Source of the DNA: Thermoplasmata archaeon
GTDB taxonomy: Archaea; Thermoplasmatota; Thermoplasmata; Thermoplasmatales; Thermoplasmataceae
Assembly: GCA_021793945.1 (NCBI GenBank)
Contig: JAJYRT010000100.1
Coordinates: 1 to 6,559 of the forward strand
DNA length: 6,559 nucleotides
Direction: 5' to 3'
Under the pieces are notes generated by a model. The model was not told the DNA's origin, searched no databases, and was given only the letters and a program-made list of their open reading frames with translations. A program made the position numbers and the translations under genes. Below are positions 1 to 6,527 of the stretch, one piece after another; the first letter of the stretch is position 1; the number at the start of each line of letters is the position of its first letter.

Positions 1-1448
1 TTGAAGAGATAGAATCTGTTTTTGGCATCAGGTGGCCTGAAAAACCCTGGGACGGAATGACACAACCACCGGACGTCCCTCCAAACATTGATCTCAAAAA
101 GGAACTTTCTGAGATCCTGGGGCGAGATAGAGTTTTCATCGATGCTTCCACTCGCCTTAAGCACTCTCTTGGTATGTCTTCCCCGGAAATACTTGGCGTC
201 AGGAATGGGAAATATCCAGTAATTGTCGATGCAGTAGTCATTCCCGATGACAAGGATATCCTTCCACTGCTTGCTTTCCTGGAGTCCAGGAAAATACATG
301 GAATCATTTACGGAGGTGGAACAAGTGTCAATGGATCGCTGCAATCGCAGAAGGGTGCAGCTACTATATCCATATCCACTGAACGCCTCAGGAAACTGCA
401 GATTTCGGAAAACTATGCAGTAATAGGTTCAGGTTGGAAGGGACTCGAACTTGAGAATGAACTCAATTCCTCCGGTTACACCATGGGGCACTTCCCCGAA
501 TCCATGGAAGGATCGACTCTTGGAGGATGGATAGCGACAAAGGCTGCCGGACAGGAATCAAATTATTATGGATCCATTGAAGATCGACTTCTTTCAGTCC
601 GGATGCTGAGGTCGGATGGCACTTTGGCTGATACGATAAGTCCGCGCGAATCTGCTGGCCTGATGGCAAAGGATATCGCTACAGGTTCCGAGGGGAAATT
701 CGGCATCATCACGGAAGCCGCGGTCAAGCTGGACAGGTTGCCACTGAAGAGATATTACCGGTCTTTCATTGTCGAAAGCTTTGAAGCGGGCATTGCATTT
801 CTCAGGAATATGAAATCAATACCTGCAATTTCCAGGCTATCCGATGGGGTAGAAACGGAATTCTCCCTGAAGAACAGCAGAGACTCATTTGGGCTGAAAT
901 ATGTGCGGAGAATCGTCAGGATGAGGAAATTCAGCGACCCTTCAATACTAATTATGGTAGACAATGACCAGGACAGGATCACCAAGCCGCCAAGATCAAT
1001 CTCCATCGGTTCATCACCGGCAAAAACCTGGGAAAGGGATCGGTACAAGAGGCCATACCTTGGCAATGAGCTCTGGATGCACGGAATTGTTCCAGATACG
1101 CTGGAAACATCAGCAAGATGGGAAAACCTGGCTGAACTTTACCGATCAACAGTGTCCCTGTTCAGGAGGCTGCAGAATGAAAGAAAATTCCGGGGATTTA
1201 TCATGTCACACATTTCCCACGTTTACCCGCAGGGGGCATGCATATATTTCACATTTGCCATAAAGTCTAATAAGGAACCTGATGATTTAATTGCAATAAG
1301 GGATGCAATGCTTGCTAATTTCATAAGAATGGAATCGCCGGTGACGCACCATCATGGACCGGGAAACCTGATGCGGAAGTTTGAGGAAAGCAGTAAGCTT
1401 CACATGCAATCCCTTCTGAGGGACCCGGTATTTTCAGAGGTGGGATAA
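1..1448 (+). CDS. Alkyldihydroxyacetonephosphate synthase-like FAD-binding oxidase (5' partial)
   Basis: This protein belongs to the FAD-binding type 4 (vanillyl-alcohol-oxidase fold) flavoproteins, closest to alkyl-DHAP synthase, which swaps the acyl group of acyl-DHAP for a fatty alcohol and forms the ether bond of glycerolipids. Counting from the Met codon at 57, the FAD-domain motifs are GGGTSV (86-91), GHFPES (144-149), STLGGW (153-158) and GSEGKFGIITEA (210-221). The cap domain has R260, ETSARW (350-355), SHISHVYPQGA (384-394) and the catalytic-type HHHGPG (431-436). The frame is open from base 3, and the 18 upstream codons (containing FGIRWPEKPWDG) resemble the N-terminal region of AGPS just before its PP-rich linker. 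The gene therefore probably starts outside the window and the Met at 57 is internal. The C-terminus is short and may be frameshifted (see findings). It is the first gene of a three-gene operon. Fold assignment is firm, but the archaeal substrate is unknown and a glycolate or lactate dehydrogenase role is possible. Confidence 0.85.
   Translation, partial: EEIESVFGIRWPEKPWDGMTQPPDVPPNIDLKKELSEILGRDRVFIDASTRLKHSLGMSSPEILGVRNGKYPVIVDAVVIPDDKDILPLLAFLESRKIHGIIYGGGTSVNGSLQSQKGAATISISTERLRKLQISENYAVIGSGWKGLELENELNSSGYTMGHFPESMEGSTLGGWIATKAAGQESNYYGSIEDRLLSVRMLRSDGTLADTISPRESAGLMAKDIATGSEGKFGIITEAAVKLDRLPLKRYYRSFIVESFEAGIAFLRNMKSIPAISRLSDGVETEFSLKNSRDSFGLKYVRRIVRMRKFSDPSILIMVDNDQDRITKPPRSISIGSSPAKTWERDRYKRPYLGNELWMHGIVPDTLETSARWENLAELYRSTVSLFRRLQNERKFRGFIMSHISHVYPQGACIYFTFAIKSNKEPDDLIAIRDAMLANFIRMESPVTHHHGPGNLMRKFEESSKLHMQSLLRDPVFSEVG
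1437..1442 (+). promoter_or_regulatory. Shine-Dalgarno site for the glycerol-3-phosphate dehydrogenase gene
   Basis: GAGGTG matches the complement of the archaeal 16S rRNA 3' end and lies seven bases before the ATG at 1450. It sits inside the last codons of the upstream gene, as expected for re-initiation within an operon, and it fixes the start of the second gene. Confidence 0.7.
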
Positions 1449-1449
1449 A

Positions 1450-2787
1450 ATGAAGGAATTTTCATTCAGAACAAGGAAAAAAGACATTGCTGAACTGGAC
1501 GGCAAGCATTTCCAGGTCGCGATTATAGGCGGCGGCATAACCGGGGCGGGGATCGTGAATATCCTTGCGGAGAACGGGATCAAGACAGTCCTGTTTGAGA
1601 GAAACGACTTTGCGGCTGGGACGAGCTCTGGATCGTCCAAGCTGATACATGGTGGGCTAAGATACCTCCAGCAGGGCAAACTGAGATTGACACGGGAGCT
1701 GCTGAAGGAGAGGGAATACCTCCTGGAAAACACCGATATTGTTTCTAAGCTCGATTTCAGGGTCATAATTGATGACTATTCATGGGGAAAGGGAAAGCTA
1801 ACCCTTGGCATATTCCTTTACAATATACTTGCCGGGCATTTCAGGGTTCAAAGAATGATCAGGGACGATCTTGGGTTGCCCGGAGTGAAAGGGTATTTTC
1901 CTTACTACGACGGAGTGACAGAGGACACCGAGATGGTGATGTACAATATTGCCTATGCCCAGCAGAAGGGGGCATCTTGCTTTAATTACGCCGAAGTCAA
2001 GTCCATGTCACGCACTGATGGTGGAATTTCCATCCAGTACCTTGACAAGGTTGACAACAGAGCCGGCTCAGTAACAGCAGACCTTGTGGTGAACTGCGGA
2101 GGGCCGTGGGCAAAGGAAATCAGGGAACTGTATGACAGGAACAACCCGGGCAAGCTGAACCTGAGCAAGGGCATCCACATTGTGGTCGACCGAAAGGACC
2201 TGGACCTCAATTATGCACTTGTTTTCAGATCGCACATTGACGGGAGGCAGCTGTTCATCATACCGCGTGAAAAGATCACGCTCATTGGCACGACGGATAA
2301 GTTCGTAAAGTCTCCGGACGATTTTTCCATTCCGGACGAGGATGTGGACTACCTGGTTGAAAGTGCAAAGCGCCTCTTCCCTGAGTTGAACAGGAGCAAG
2401 GTTGTTTACGCTTTTGCCGGCATAAGGCCCCTGTTCGGATCAGGTGACGATCCCGGAAAGATATCCAGGGACTTCCATATTGAAAGAGACAGTAGCATGA
2501 TAGATATTTATGGTGGAAAGCTGACAAGCTACAGGGCAATTTCCAGGAAGGTGGCAAAGCTGGTAGCTTCTGAGCTCAAGGTAAATATCCGGACAAGGGG
2601 TTTGCCTGTGCTGGACTACAGCAGACCCAGGGGAGAGGACCGGATCAAGTTTGAGGCAATGTATGAATGCCCAGTTTATCCGGATGACATCAAGCTCAGG
2701 CGGGAAGCGGCACAGATATACGACCCCATGGGCCAGGTACAGGTCGGGAAGGAAGCTGCGAATGTCCTGAAATCGATGGAACAGTGA
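1450..2787 (+). CDS. FAD-dependent glycerol-3-phosphate dehydrogenase (GlpD/GlpA family)
   Basis: It oxidises sn-glycerol-3-phosphate to dihydroxyacetone phosphate with FAD as cofactor, passing electrons to a quinone or other membrane acceptor, so it is expected at the inner face of the membrane. The 445-residue protein has a dinucleotide-binding GGGITGAG (27-34) followed by the ribose-binding acidic residue E50. It also has the family signature TSSGSSKLIHGGLRYL (58-73), SKGIHIV (239-245) with the substrate-region His243, FAGIRPLFG (322-330) and GGKLTSYR (355-362). It is shorter than bacterial GlpD (about 500 residues) because the C-terminal alpha-helical cap is cut down to some 60 residues. 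No C-terminal iron-sulfur domain or Cys cluster of the GlpA type is visible. The start is fixed by a strong Shine-Dalgarno site. The gene is separated by one base from each neighbour, so it is co-transcribed with the AGPS-like and lipid-kinase genes. GlpD-type activity is likely, and the physiological role is inferred. Confidence 0.9.
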   Translation: MKEFSFRTRKKDIAELDGKHFQVAIIGGGITGAGIVNILAENGIKTVLFERNDFAAGTSSGSSKLIHGGLRYLQQGKLRLTRELLKEREYLLENTDIVSKLDFRVIIDDYSWGKGKLTLGIFLYNILAGHFRVQRMIRDDLGLPGVKGYFPYYDGVTEDTEMVMYNIAYAQQKGASCFNYAEVKSMSRTDGGISIQYLDKVDNRAGSVTADLVVNCGGPWAKEIRELYDRNNPGKLNLSKGIHIVVDRKDLDLNYALVFRSHIDGRQLFIIPREKITLIGTTDKFVKSPDDFSIPDEDVDYLVESAKRLFPELNRSKVVYAFAGIRPLFGSGDDPGKISRDFHIERDSSMIDIYGGKLTSYRAISRKVAKLVASELKVNIRTRGLPVLDYSRPRGEDRIKFEAMYECPVYPDDIKLRREAAQIYDPMGQVQVGKEAANVLKSMEQ

Positions 2788-2788
2788 A

Positions 2789-3664
2789 ATGAAAATAGGG
2801 GTAATAGTGAACCCCATATCGGGGGGCGGATCTGCGGTCAGTTTCATTCCAGAAATAAAAAAACAGGTACCTGGCATAACTGAACTTGTCGTAACAAGGA
2901 AGAGCGGGGAAGCCACTCTTGCTGCCGAAAGCTTCTCAAGAAGCGGTTTTGATTTCATCATAGTTGCGGGTGGGGACGGCACCCTGAATGAAGCGTCGCA
3001 GGGAATAATTGGTACGGAATCGGTTCTTGTTCCGCTTCCCTTCGGGAACGGATCAGACTTCACGAGAAGCGTCGGAAGAATTGGGATTACCGGATTGTCC
3101 GAGGCAATGAAGGCAGGCCGGACAAGGAAGATTGACACTATCCTGGTAGAATATGCAGGCAAGAAAATCCATTACATCAACATAATGGAACTTGGATTCG
3201 GCGCTCTGGTGATGAAGCGGTTCAACGATAAACGGAAACTCAATGGAAATACCTCGTTTACCAGACACATACTTGCAGAGGCTGAGAGGCTCAGGACATT
3301 CTCCGCCGAAATATCCGGCGATTCTTTCTCATTCTCTGGCGATATTGTCGAGTGCATAATCGCGAATGGCAGATATTTTGGAAGGGGGTTGCTTGCTTCT
3401 CCGGGATCCAGCATAGATGACGGAATCATGGATATACACATAATTGAAAAGATGGGAAAGGCAGAATTCTTCATGAAGCTTTCTAAGATAAGAAACGGCA
3501 GTTATCTCAGTGATCGTAAGGTGAAGAATTACGCTGCCCGAAGCCTTGAAGTGGCTACCCCTGGAATACCATTCGAGATTGACGGCGAATTTATTGGTTT
3601 CAGCCCACTGAGAGCGACAATCAACCCCCAATCACTGAAAATCATGCAAGTCCCTCTGGAATGA
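2789..3664 (+). CDS. Diacylglycerol kinase family lipid kinase (DagK/YegS/BmrU type)
   Basis: Members phosphorylate the free hydroxyl of lipid alcohols such as diacylglycerol with ATP, at the membrane surface. The 291-residue protein is of normal family length. It has the N-terminal NPISGGG nucleotide loop (8-14), GGDGTLNE (61-68) and PFGNGSDFTR (84-93), which is the equivalent of the usual PLGTGNDFAR with N for T and S for N. The C-terminal beta domain has NGRYFGRGL (193-201), SSIDDGIMDI (207-216), carrying the conserved Asp of the active site, and EIDGE (263-267). There is no transmembrane segment. Its ATG lies one base after the stop of the glycerol-3-phosphate dehydrogenase gene and it ends the operon. 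In an archaeon the substrate may be a dialkylglycerol such as archaeol or a salvaged lipid alcohol rather than diacylglycerol. This is inference from context, and sphingosine-kinase-like or NAD-kinase-like roles are less likely given the motifs. Confidence 0.88.
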   Translation: MKIGVIVNPISGGGSAVSFIPEIKKQVPGITELVVTRKSGEATLAAESFSRSGFDFIIVAGGDGTLNEASQGIIGTESVLVPLPFGNGSDFTRSVGRIGITGLSEAMKAGRTRKIDTILVEYAGKKIHYINIMELGFGALVMKRFNDKRKLNGNTSFTRHILAEAERLRTFSAEISGDSFSFSGDIVECIIANGRYFGRGLLASPGSSIDDGIMDIHIIEKMGKAEFFMKLSKIRNGSYLSDRKVKNYAARSLEVATPGIPFEIDGEFIGFSPLRATINPQSLKIMQVPLE

Positions 3665-3724
3665 ATATGTCCGGGACTGCTGCCGATTTTCCCCTTAATA
3701 AAAAGGATCAGACCATTTGATTGA

Positions 3725-3798
3725 GATTTTTTTCGCAATTCAAGATTCACATCCTTCGGTTTTCGGTGGACATTGTGGATTTTTTCGCCCAATTTCAA
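3725..3798 (+). repeat. Two imperfect direct copies of a T-tract motif
   Basis: GATTTTTTTCGCAATTCAA (3725-3743) is echoed by GATTTTTTCGCCCAATTTCA and one more A (3778-3798). The copies differ by one T in the tract and small insertions after CGC and in AATT. The spacing is about 53 bases. This could be a duplicated terminator or two binding sites for the same factor. Confidence 0.35.
3727..3733 (+). terminator. Probable oligo-T terminator of the lipid operon
   Basis: Seven consecutive T residues lie about 65 bases after the last stop codon of the operon. Archaeal RNA polymerase terminates at such T tracts without a hairpin. A second tract of six T residues follows at 3780-3785 and could act as a backup. 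Confidence 0.45.
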
Positions 3799-3855
3799 TA
3801 AGCAATGAGAATTGTTTTATTGGCTGGGATGATAACTTCTCAGGAAACGGATAAG

Positions 3856-4308
3856 ATGGCGCACAGGAATAGGGCTCTGTTTATTGACCGGGATGGCACT
3901 ATCAACAGGGACTGCCCATACTGTTTTAAGCCAGAAGACCTGGTAATTTACCAGGATACGGTCAACATAATGAGAGAATACCAGAAACGAGACTATCTCA
4001 TAATCATCGTCACGAATCAATCAGGAATCGGGAGGAAATACTTTACTGTCGAACAGATGAACAGATTCAATAACTTCATGTTACTGGAATTGCGCAAGAA
4101 TAGAGTTCTGGTAAACGCAATATACTACTGCCCCCATCTTCCGGAGGAGGGTTGCAATTGCAGAAAACCAAAGACAGCTATGATAGAAATGGCTGCGCGG
4201 GATTTCTGCGTCAATTTGGGTGAATCTTTTGTTCTCGGCGACAGGGATGATATGGAAGGTGCCATGGCCAGAAAACTTGGAATTCCGTACCGAATCATCG
4301 TTCACTGA
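3856..4308 (+). CDS. HAD-IIIA phosphatase, D-glycero-D-manno-heptose-1,7-bisphosphate phosphatase-like
   Basis: The family removes the C7 phosphate from heptose bisphosphate on the way to nucleotide-activated heptose. Related HisB-N enzymes hydrolyse histidinol phosphate. From the ATG at 3856 the protein has 150 residues: LFIDRDGTIN with the nucleophile and acid/base aspartates at 11 and 13, TNQSGI (53-58), a zinc site made of Cys92, His94, Cys100 and Cys102, then RKPKTAM and LGDRDDMEG (127-135). The frame is open from an ATG at 3805, with another at 3829. I prefer 3856 because homologues begin a few residues before the DRDGT motif and because AGGAAACGG lies upstream, whereas nothing like a ribosome site precedes 3805. 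The protein stops soon after the last strand and lacks the tail of about 20-25 residues of E. coli GmhB. The acidic motif IV is one residue shorter than the usual GDxxxD. Enzyme class is secure; heptose as substrate is a guess supported by the following glycosyltransferase gene. Confidence 0.8.
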   Translation: MAHRNRALFIDRDGTINRDCPYCFKPEDLVIYQDTVNIMREYQKRDYLIIIVTNQSGIGRKYFTVEQMNRFNNFMLLELRKNRVLVNAIYYCPHLPEEGCNCRKPKTAMIEMAARDFCVNLGESFVLGDRDDMEGAMARKLGIPYRIIVH

Positions 4309-4316
4309 CCTGAAAC

Positions 4317-4430
4317 CTACTGCACATCCAGATTATGTTCCTGGAGCTTGATTTTAGCCAGAATTATGTCTCCTACGATTATCGCAAATACGAACTTTTC
4401 AGGATGCCTCTTCCATAGGGGAATGTTCAT
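4317..4430 (-). CDS. Possible small hypothetical protein, reverse strand, perhaps a decayed gene
   Basis: An ATG on the reverse strand at 4430 opens a 37-codon frame ending in TAG at 4317-4319. The peptide begins MNIPLWKRHPEKF, continues with a hydrophobic stretch (FAIIVGDIILA) and ends in a charged tail (KIKLQEHNLDVQ). Codon choice (AAG, AGG, ATA, ATC, CTG) matches the neighbouring real genes. The same frame continues upstream, through a single TGA directly before the ATG (4431-4433), to a further ATG at 4475 that adds 14 plausible residues (MDVNRFKDDSVTLI). The region may therefore be a small gene of about 52 codons broken by one stop, or a 37-residue protein. A TTTAA element about 26 bases before the ATG at 4430 could be a promoter for a leaderless message. 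I do not recognise the family, and a chance open frame cannot be excluded. Confidence 0.3.
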   Translation of the reverse strand: MNIPLWKRHPEKFVFAIIVGDIILAKIKLQEHNLDVQ

Positions 4431-4535
4431 TCAGATAAGTGTCACTGAATCATCCTTAAACCGGTTGACATCCATTTTTATTTTTCTTGACAAGCTACAC
4501 AACTTATCGTGAAATGTGAAATATCTCAACAGGGT

Positions 4536-4549
4536 AAAATTATATATAT
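4536..4549 (+). promoter_or_regulatory. TATA-box promoter of the glycosyltransferase gene
   Basis: AAAATTATATATAT is the clearest archaeal TATA element in the window, with an A-rich stretch at the BRE position. Transcription would start about 25 bases downstream, near 4567-4572, leaving a leader of only about ten bases before the ATG at 4581. It lies inside the longer open frame that begins at GTG 4509, which argues against that start. Confidence 0.55.
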
Positions 4550-4580
4550 TCCGGGGATCACTTACCGACTTAGAAGAAAT

Positions 4581-6140
4581 ATGCAGACATGGGAATTAGT
4601 GGCTATAATTTCAATTATTTTTACCATACCTGTTCTTATGGTCTCATATTTTCAGCTTGTACTGTTCTTCTATTCGTTAAGATATCCTTCCACCCTTGAA
4701 AAGGAAACTCCAGTGCTAACCGACTTTCCTAAGGTATCGATTCTTATAGCAAGCTACAACGAGAAATACGTAATCGACAAGAGCGTCGATTCCGTTATAG
4801 CAACAAACTACCCGAAAGATAAGCTGCAGATAGTGTTTGCTGACGATTCAACTGATGAAACAGTAGCAATAGTTGACGCTGCGGCTCAACGGGTCAGGAA
4901 TGCTGGGATCGAGGCCGTTGTGTTCAGGCGACCTGACAGGGATAACTTCAAGTCCGGCGCAATGACGCTTGCGATGAGCCTGGTGACGGGGGAGTATGTG
5001 CTTCAGCTGGATTCAGATTCCAGGATTCTTGAAGACACGATCCAGAAAGGTGTCCATGCCTTCCAGACACATCCGAAAACATCCTTTGTTTCATTTCGCG
5101 TCGGGCACTATAACAGGCATTTCAACATGATTACTTCCCTTTTTGCAGTATCACAGGATCAAGGTGATACAATCTCCAAGATGGGCTCTTATCTGTCAAG
5201 TTTTCCGTTCTCGGGGCAAGGCGGATATATAATGTACAGGTGCTCTGATATTCGCAAAGTGGGCTTGTGGCAAGAACATATAGAGATTGATGATGCAAAG
5301 ATTTCATGGAAACTCTATGCAGCTGGCACAAGGGGCATATACCTTAGCAATGCAAGGATCATGAGTGAGGATCCGGAAACTCTGGAGATATGGAAAAAAC
5401 GGGCATATCAAATTCAGAAGGGCTGGACAAAAATCGCGTCAGTTTACTTTAAGAAGACGCTACATTCAAAGGACCTGTCAGCAAGAGACAAGTTCGTTCT
5501 ATTCCTGACGTATCTATCCCCCTTTACGAACCTCAGCTGGATAATCACGAGCTTTCTGTCCGGATTTTCACTGGTTTTCGGCTGGCAGGCACCGGGAACT
5601 TCAGTATTCAGCAGCCCGTTTTACGTGGTAATTGTTACTGTCCCGACTGCTCTGTTCTATCTTTCCGCTTTTTATGCACTGAAAGTTCAAAATATCATCA
5701 CACCTAGAAACCTGTTCATGATACCCGTACTGACTTACGCCAGTGCTTGCATGATTATACTCGGCGCAATAGCTTTCATACAGGGAATTTTCAGGAAGAA
5801 TACACCATATTTCAAGACTCCAAAGACGGGAGATAAAAAATTTGCTAAAGAAGTTGATTATAACCGGGAACTGAAGATATGGAAAGTATCCTATATTGAA
5901 CTGGCATTTTCAATGGTGGGATTATTCCTTGGTGCCTATTCCCTATATGTGGGGGTATGGGTTCTTGGACTATCCATGTTCGGGTTTTCCATACTTACAA
6001 TAAAATCCCTTAACCTTTCGCGCCTTTTCGGGAGCAAGGGAAGCGGAAAGGGTGGCTACAGGTCTGCAAAGAAAGCAGGAAAGGAATTGCAGGTTTACGA
6101 GTCGCTTGACCCCAGTAGTTCAGGAATAAGTGAAGACTGA
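4581..6140 (+). CDS. Membrane-bound family 2 glycosyltransferase (cellulose/glucomannan synthase-like)
   Basis: It is expected to polymerise sugars from a nucleotide-sugar donor at the cytoplasmic face and pass the chain through its own membrane channel. From the ATG at 4581 it has 519 residues. An N-terminal membrane segment (about 6-32) is followed by a GT-A domain with SILIASYNE (53-61), ADDSTDET (87-94), the DSDS metal site (144-147), SGQGGYIMYR (211-220), the catalytic-base region EIDDAKISW (235-243) and RAYQIQKGW (274-282), which stands where QxxRW is normal. About five or six membrane segments follow between 303 and 475, and the tail is a Gly/Ser/Lys-rich cytosolic segment. The open frame reaches a GTG at 4509, but those 24 codons cover the TATA box and lack a ribosome site, so the ATG at 4581 is preferred. 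The preceding HAD phosphatase hints at surface-glycan synthesis. Product and donor sugar are not predictable from sequence. Confidence 0.85.
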   Translation: MQTWELVAIISIIFTIPVLMVSYFQLVLFFYSLRYPSTLEKETPVLTDFPKVSILIASYNEKYVIDKSVDSVIATNYPKDKLQIVFADDSTDETVAIVDAAAQRVRNAGIEAVVFRRPDRDNFKSGAMTLAMSLVTGEYVLQLDSDSRILEDTIQKGVHAFQTHPKTSFVSFRVGHYNRHFNMITSLFAVSQDQGDTISKMGSYLSSFPFSGQGGYIMYRCSDIRKVGLWQEHIEIDDAKISWKLYAAGTRGIYLSNARIMSEDPETLEIWKKRAYQIQKGWTKIASVYFKKTLHSKDLSARDKFVLFLTYLSPFTNLSWIITSFLSGFSLVFGWQAPGTSVFSSPFYVVIVTVPTALFYLSAFYALKVQNIITPRNLFMIPVLTYASACMIILGAIAFIQGIFRKNTPYFKTPKTGDKKFAKEVDYNRELKIWKVSYIELAFSMVGLFLGAYSLYVGVWVLGLSMFGFSILTIKSLNLSRLFGSKGSGKGGYRSAKKAGKELQVYESLDPSSSGISED

Positions 6141-6527
6141 GGAATTTTCAACGTTTCCGGAACGATGCTAAATTAGCCTGACTGCTGGATACAGGCCACG
6201 AGAGAACTATTCATGATGTGGTTTTAGCCTTAGAGTTCGGGCATTATGGCTTTTGATTGCCAGAATACCGAATCCGTCATAGGTCTATTTTTTCAGGTCA
6301 TTATGGCAGAATTTCGCTTCCAATTGTGAGTAAGCTTATGAATTGTTTTTGACGCGCATCAGTAGCAAACCACATTTCGCCCCCAGGACAATGCCCAATG
6401 GAATACAAAGAATTCAGCTATTTATTGTCGGGGACCTGATAAGAGAAGAAAGGTCAGCAATTCAGGGAAACATCTCTGATGATTGAAGACCCTACATAAA
6501 ATCTCCAGATAAATTAAACGTGGATTT
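6141..6527. other. Intergenic region without a convincing gene
   Basis: Reading both strands in all frames gives only short open frames. The best on the + strand runs from 6334 to a TGA at 6484-6486, with an ATG at 6391 and the segment RIQLFIVGDLIREERSA. On the reverse strand, a 42-codon frame starts at an ATG near 6548 and another frame of similar length ends near 6302. They overlap one another, have no clear ribosome site, and none belongs to a family I recognise. A six-T tract at 6288-6293 could terminate the glycosyltransferase transcript. Degenerate repeats (listed separately) suggest decayed or mobile-element-derived DNA. Confidence 0.45.
6253..6283 (+). repeat. Degenerate direct repeat, copy 1
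   Basis: The 31-base stretch contains TTGATTGCCAGAAT, ACCGAATCC and CATAGG. It matches copy 2 at 6525-6553 in the same order and orientation apart from short gaps. A related partial copy occurs at 6299-6311, where CATTATGGCAGAA echoes CATTATGGC at 6242-6250. Confidence 0.4.

Larger units (their letters stand above)
3665..3804. other. A/T-rich intergenic gap after the lipid operon
   Basis: This stretch separates the lipid operon from the phosphatase gene. It contains two oligo-T tracts (3727-3733 and 3780-3785) inside an imperfectly repeated sequence, and no convincing gene. A weak CCTT/AAGG inverted pair occurs near 3694-3706. It probably serves as the transcription end of the operon. Confidence 0.5.

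Noticed and set aside
2440..3162. Long reverse-strand open frame of 240 codons across the dehydrogenase/lipid-kinase junction
   Set aside because: It lies antisense to two well-conserved enzymes, has no family features or promoter, and its peptide is rich in Pro, Ser and Cys as typical of antisense frames.
3529..3798. Reverse-strand open frame of 89 codons reaching into the gap after the operon
   Set aside because: Most of it is antisense to the lipid-kinase gene, and its upstream part reads through the T tracts as lysine-rich sequence without a start signal.
4309..4512. Forward frame that stays open for 67 codons after the phosphatase stop, considered as a lost C-terminal tail
   Set aside because: The translation is rich in Ser, Cys and Ile with no similarity to the GmhB tail, and the reverse strand of the same stretch looks more gene-like.
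6302..6415. Reverse-strand frame with a segment GGEMWFATDARQKQF, considered as a transposase fragment
   Set aside because: No start with a ribosome site, codon use (CGT, CAA, AAA) unlike the neighbours, and no recognisable catalytic motif; an overlapping + strand frame is equally plausible.
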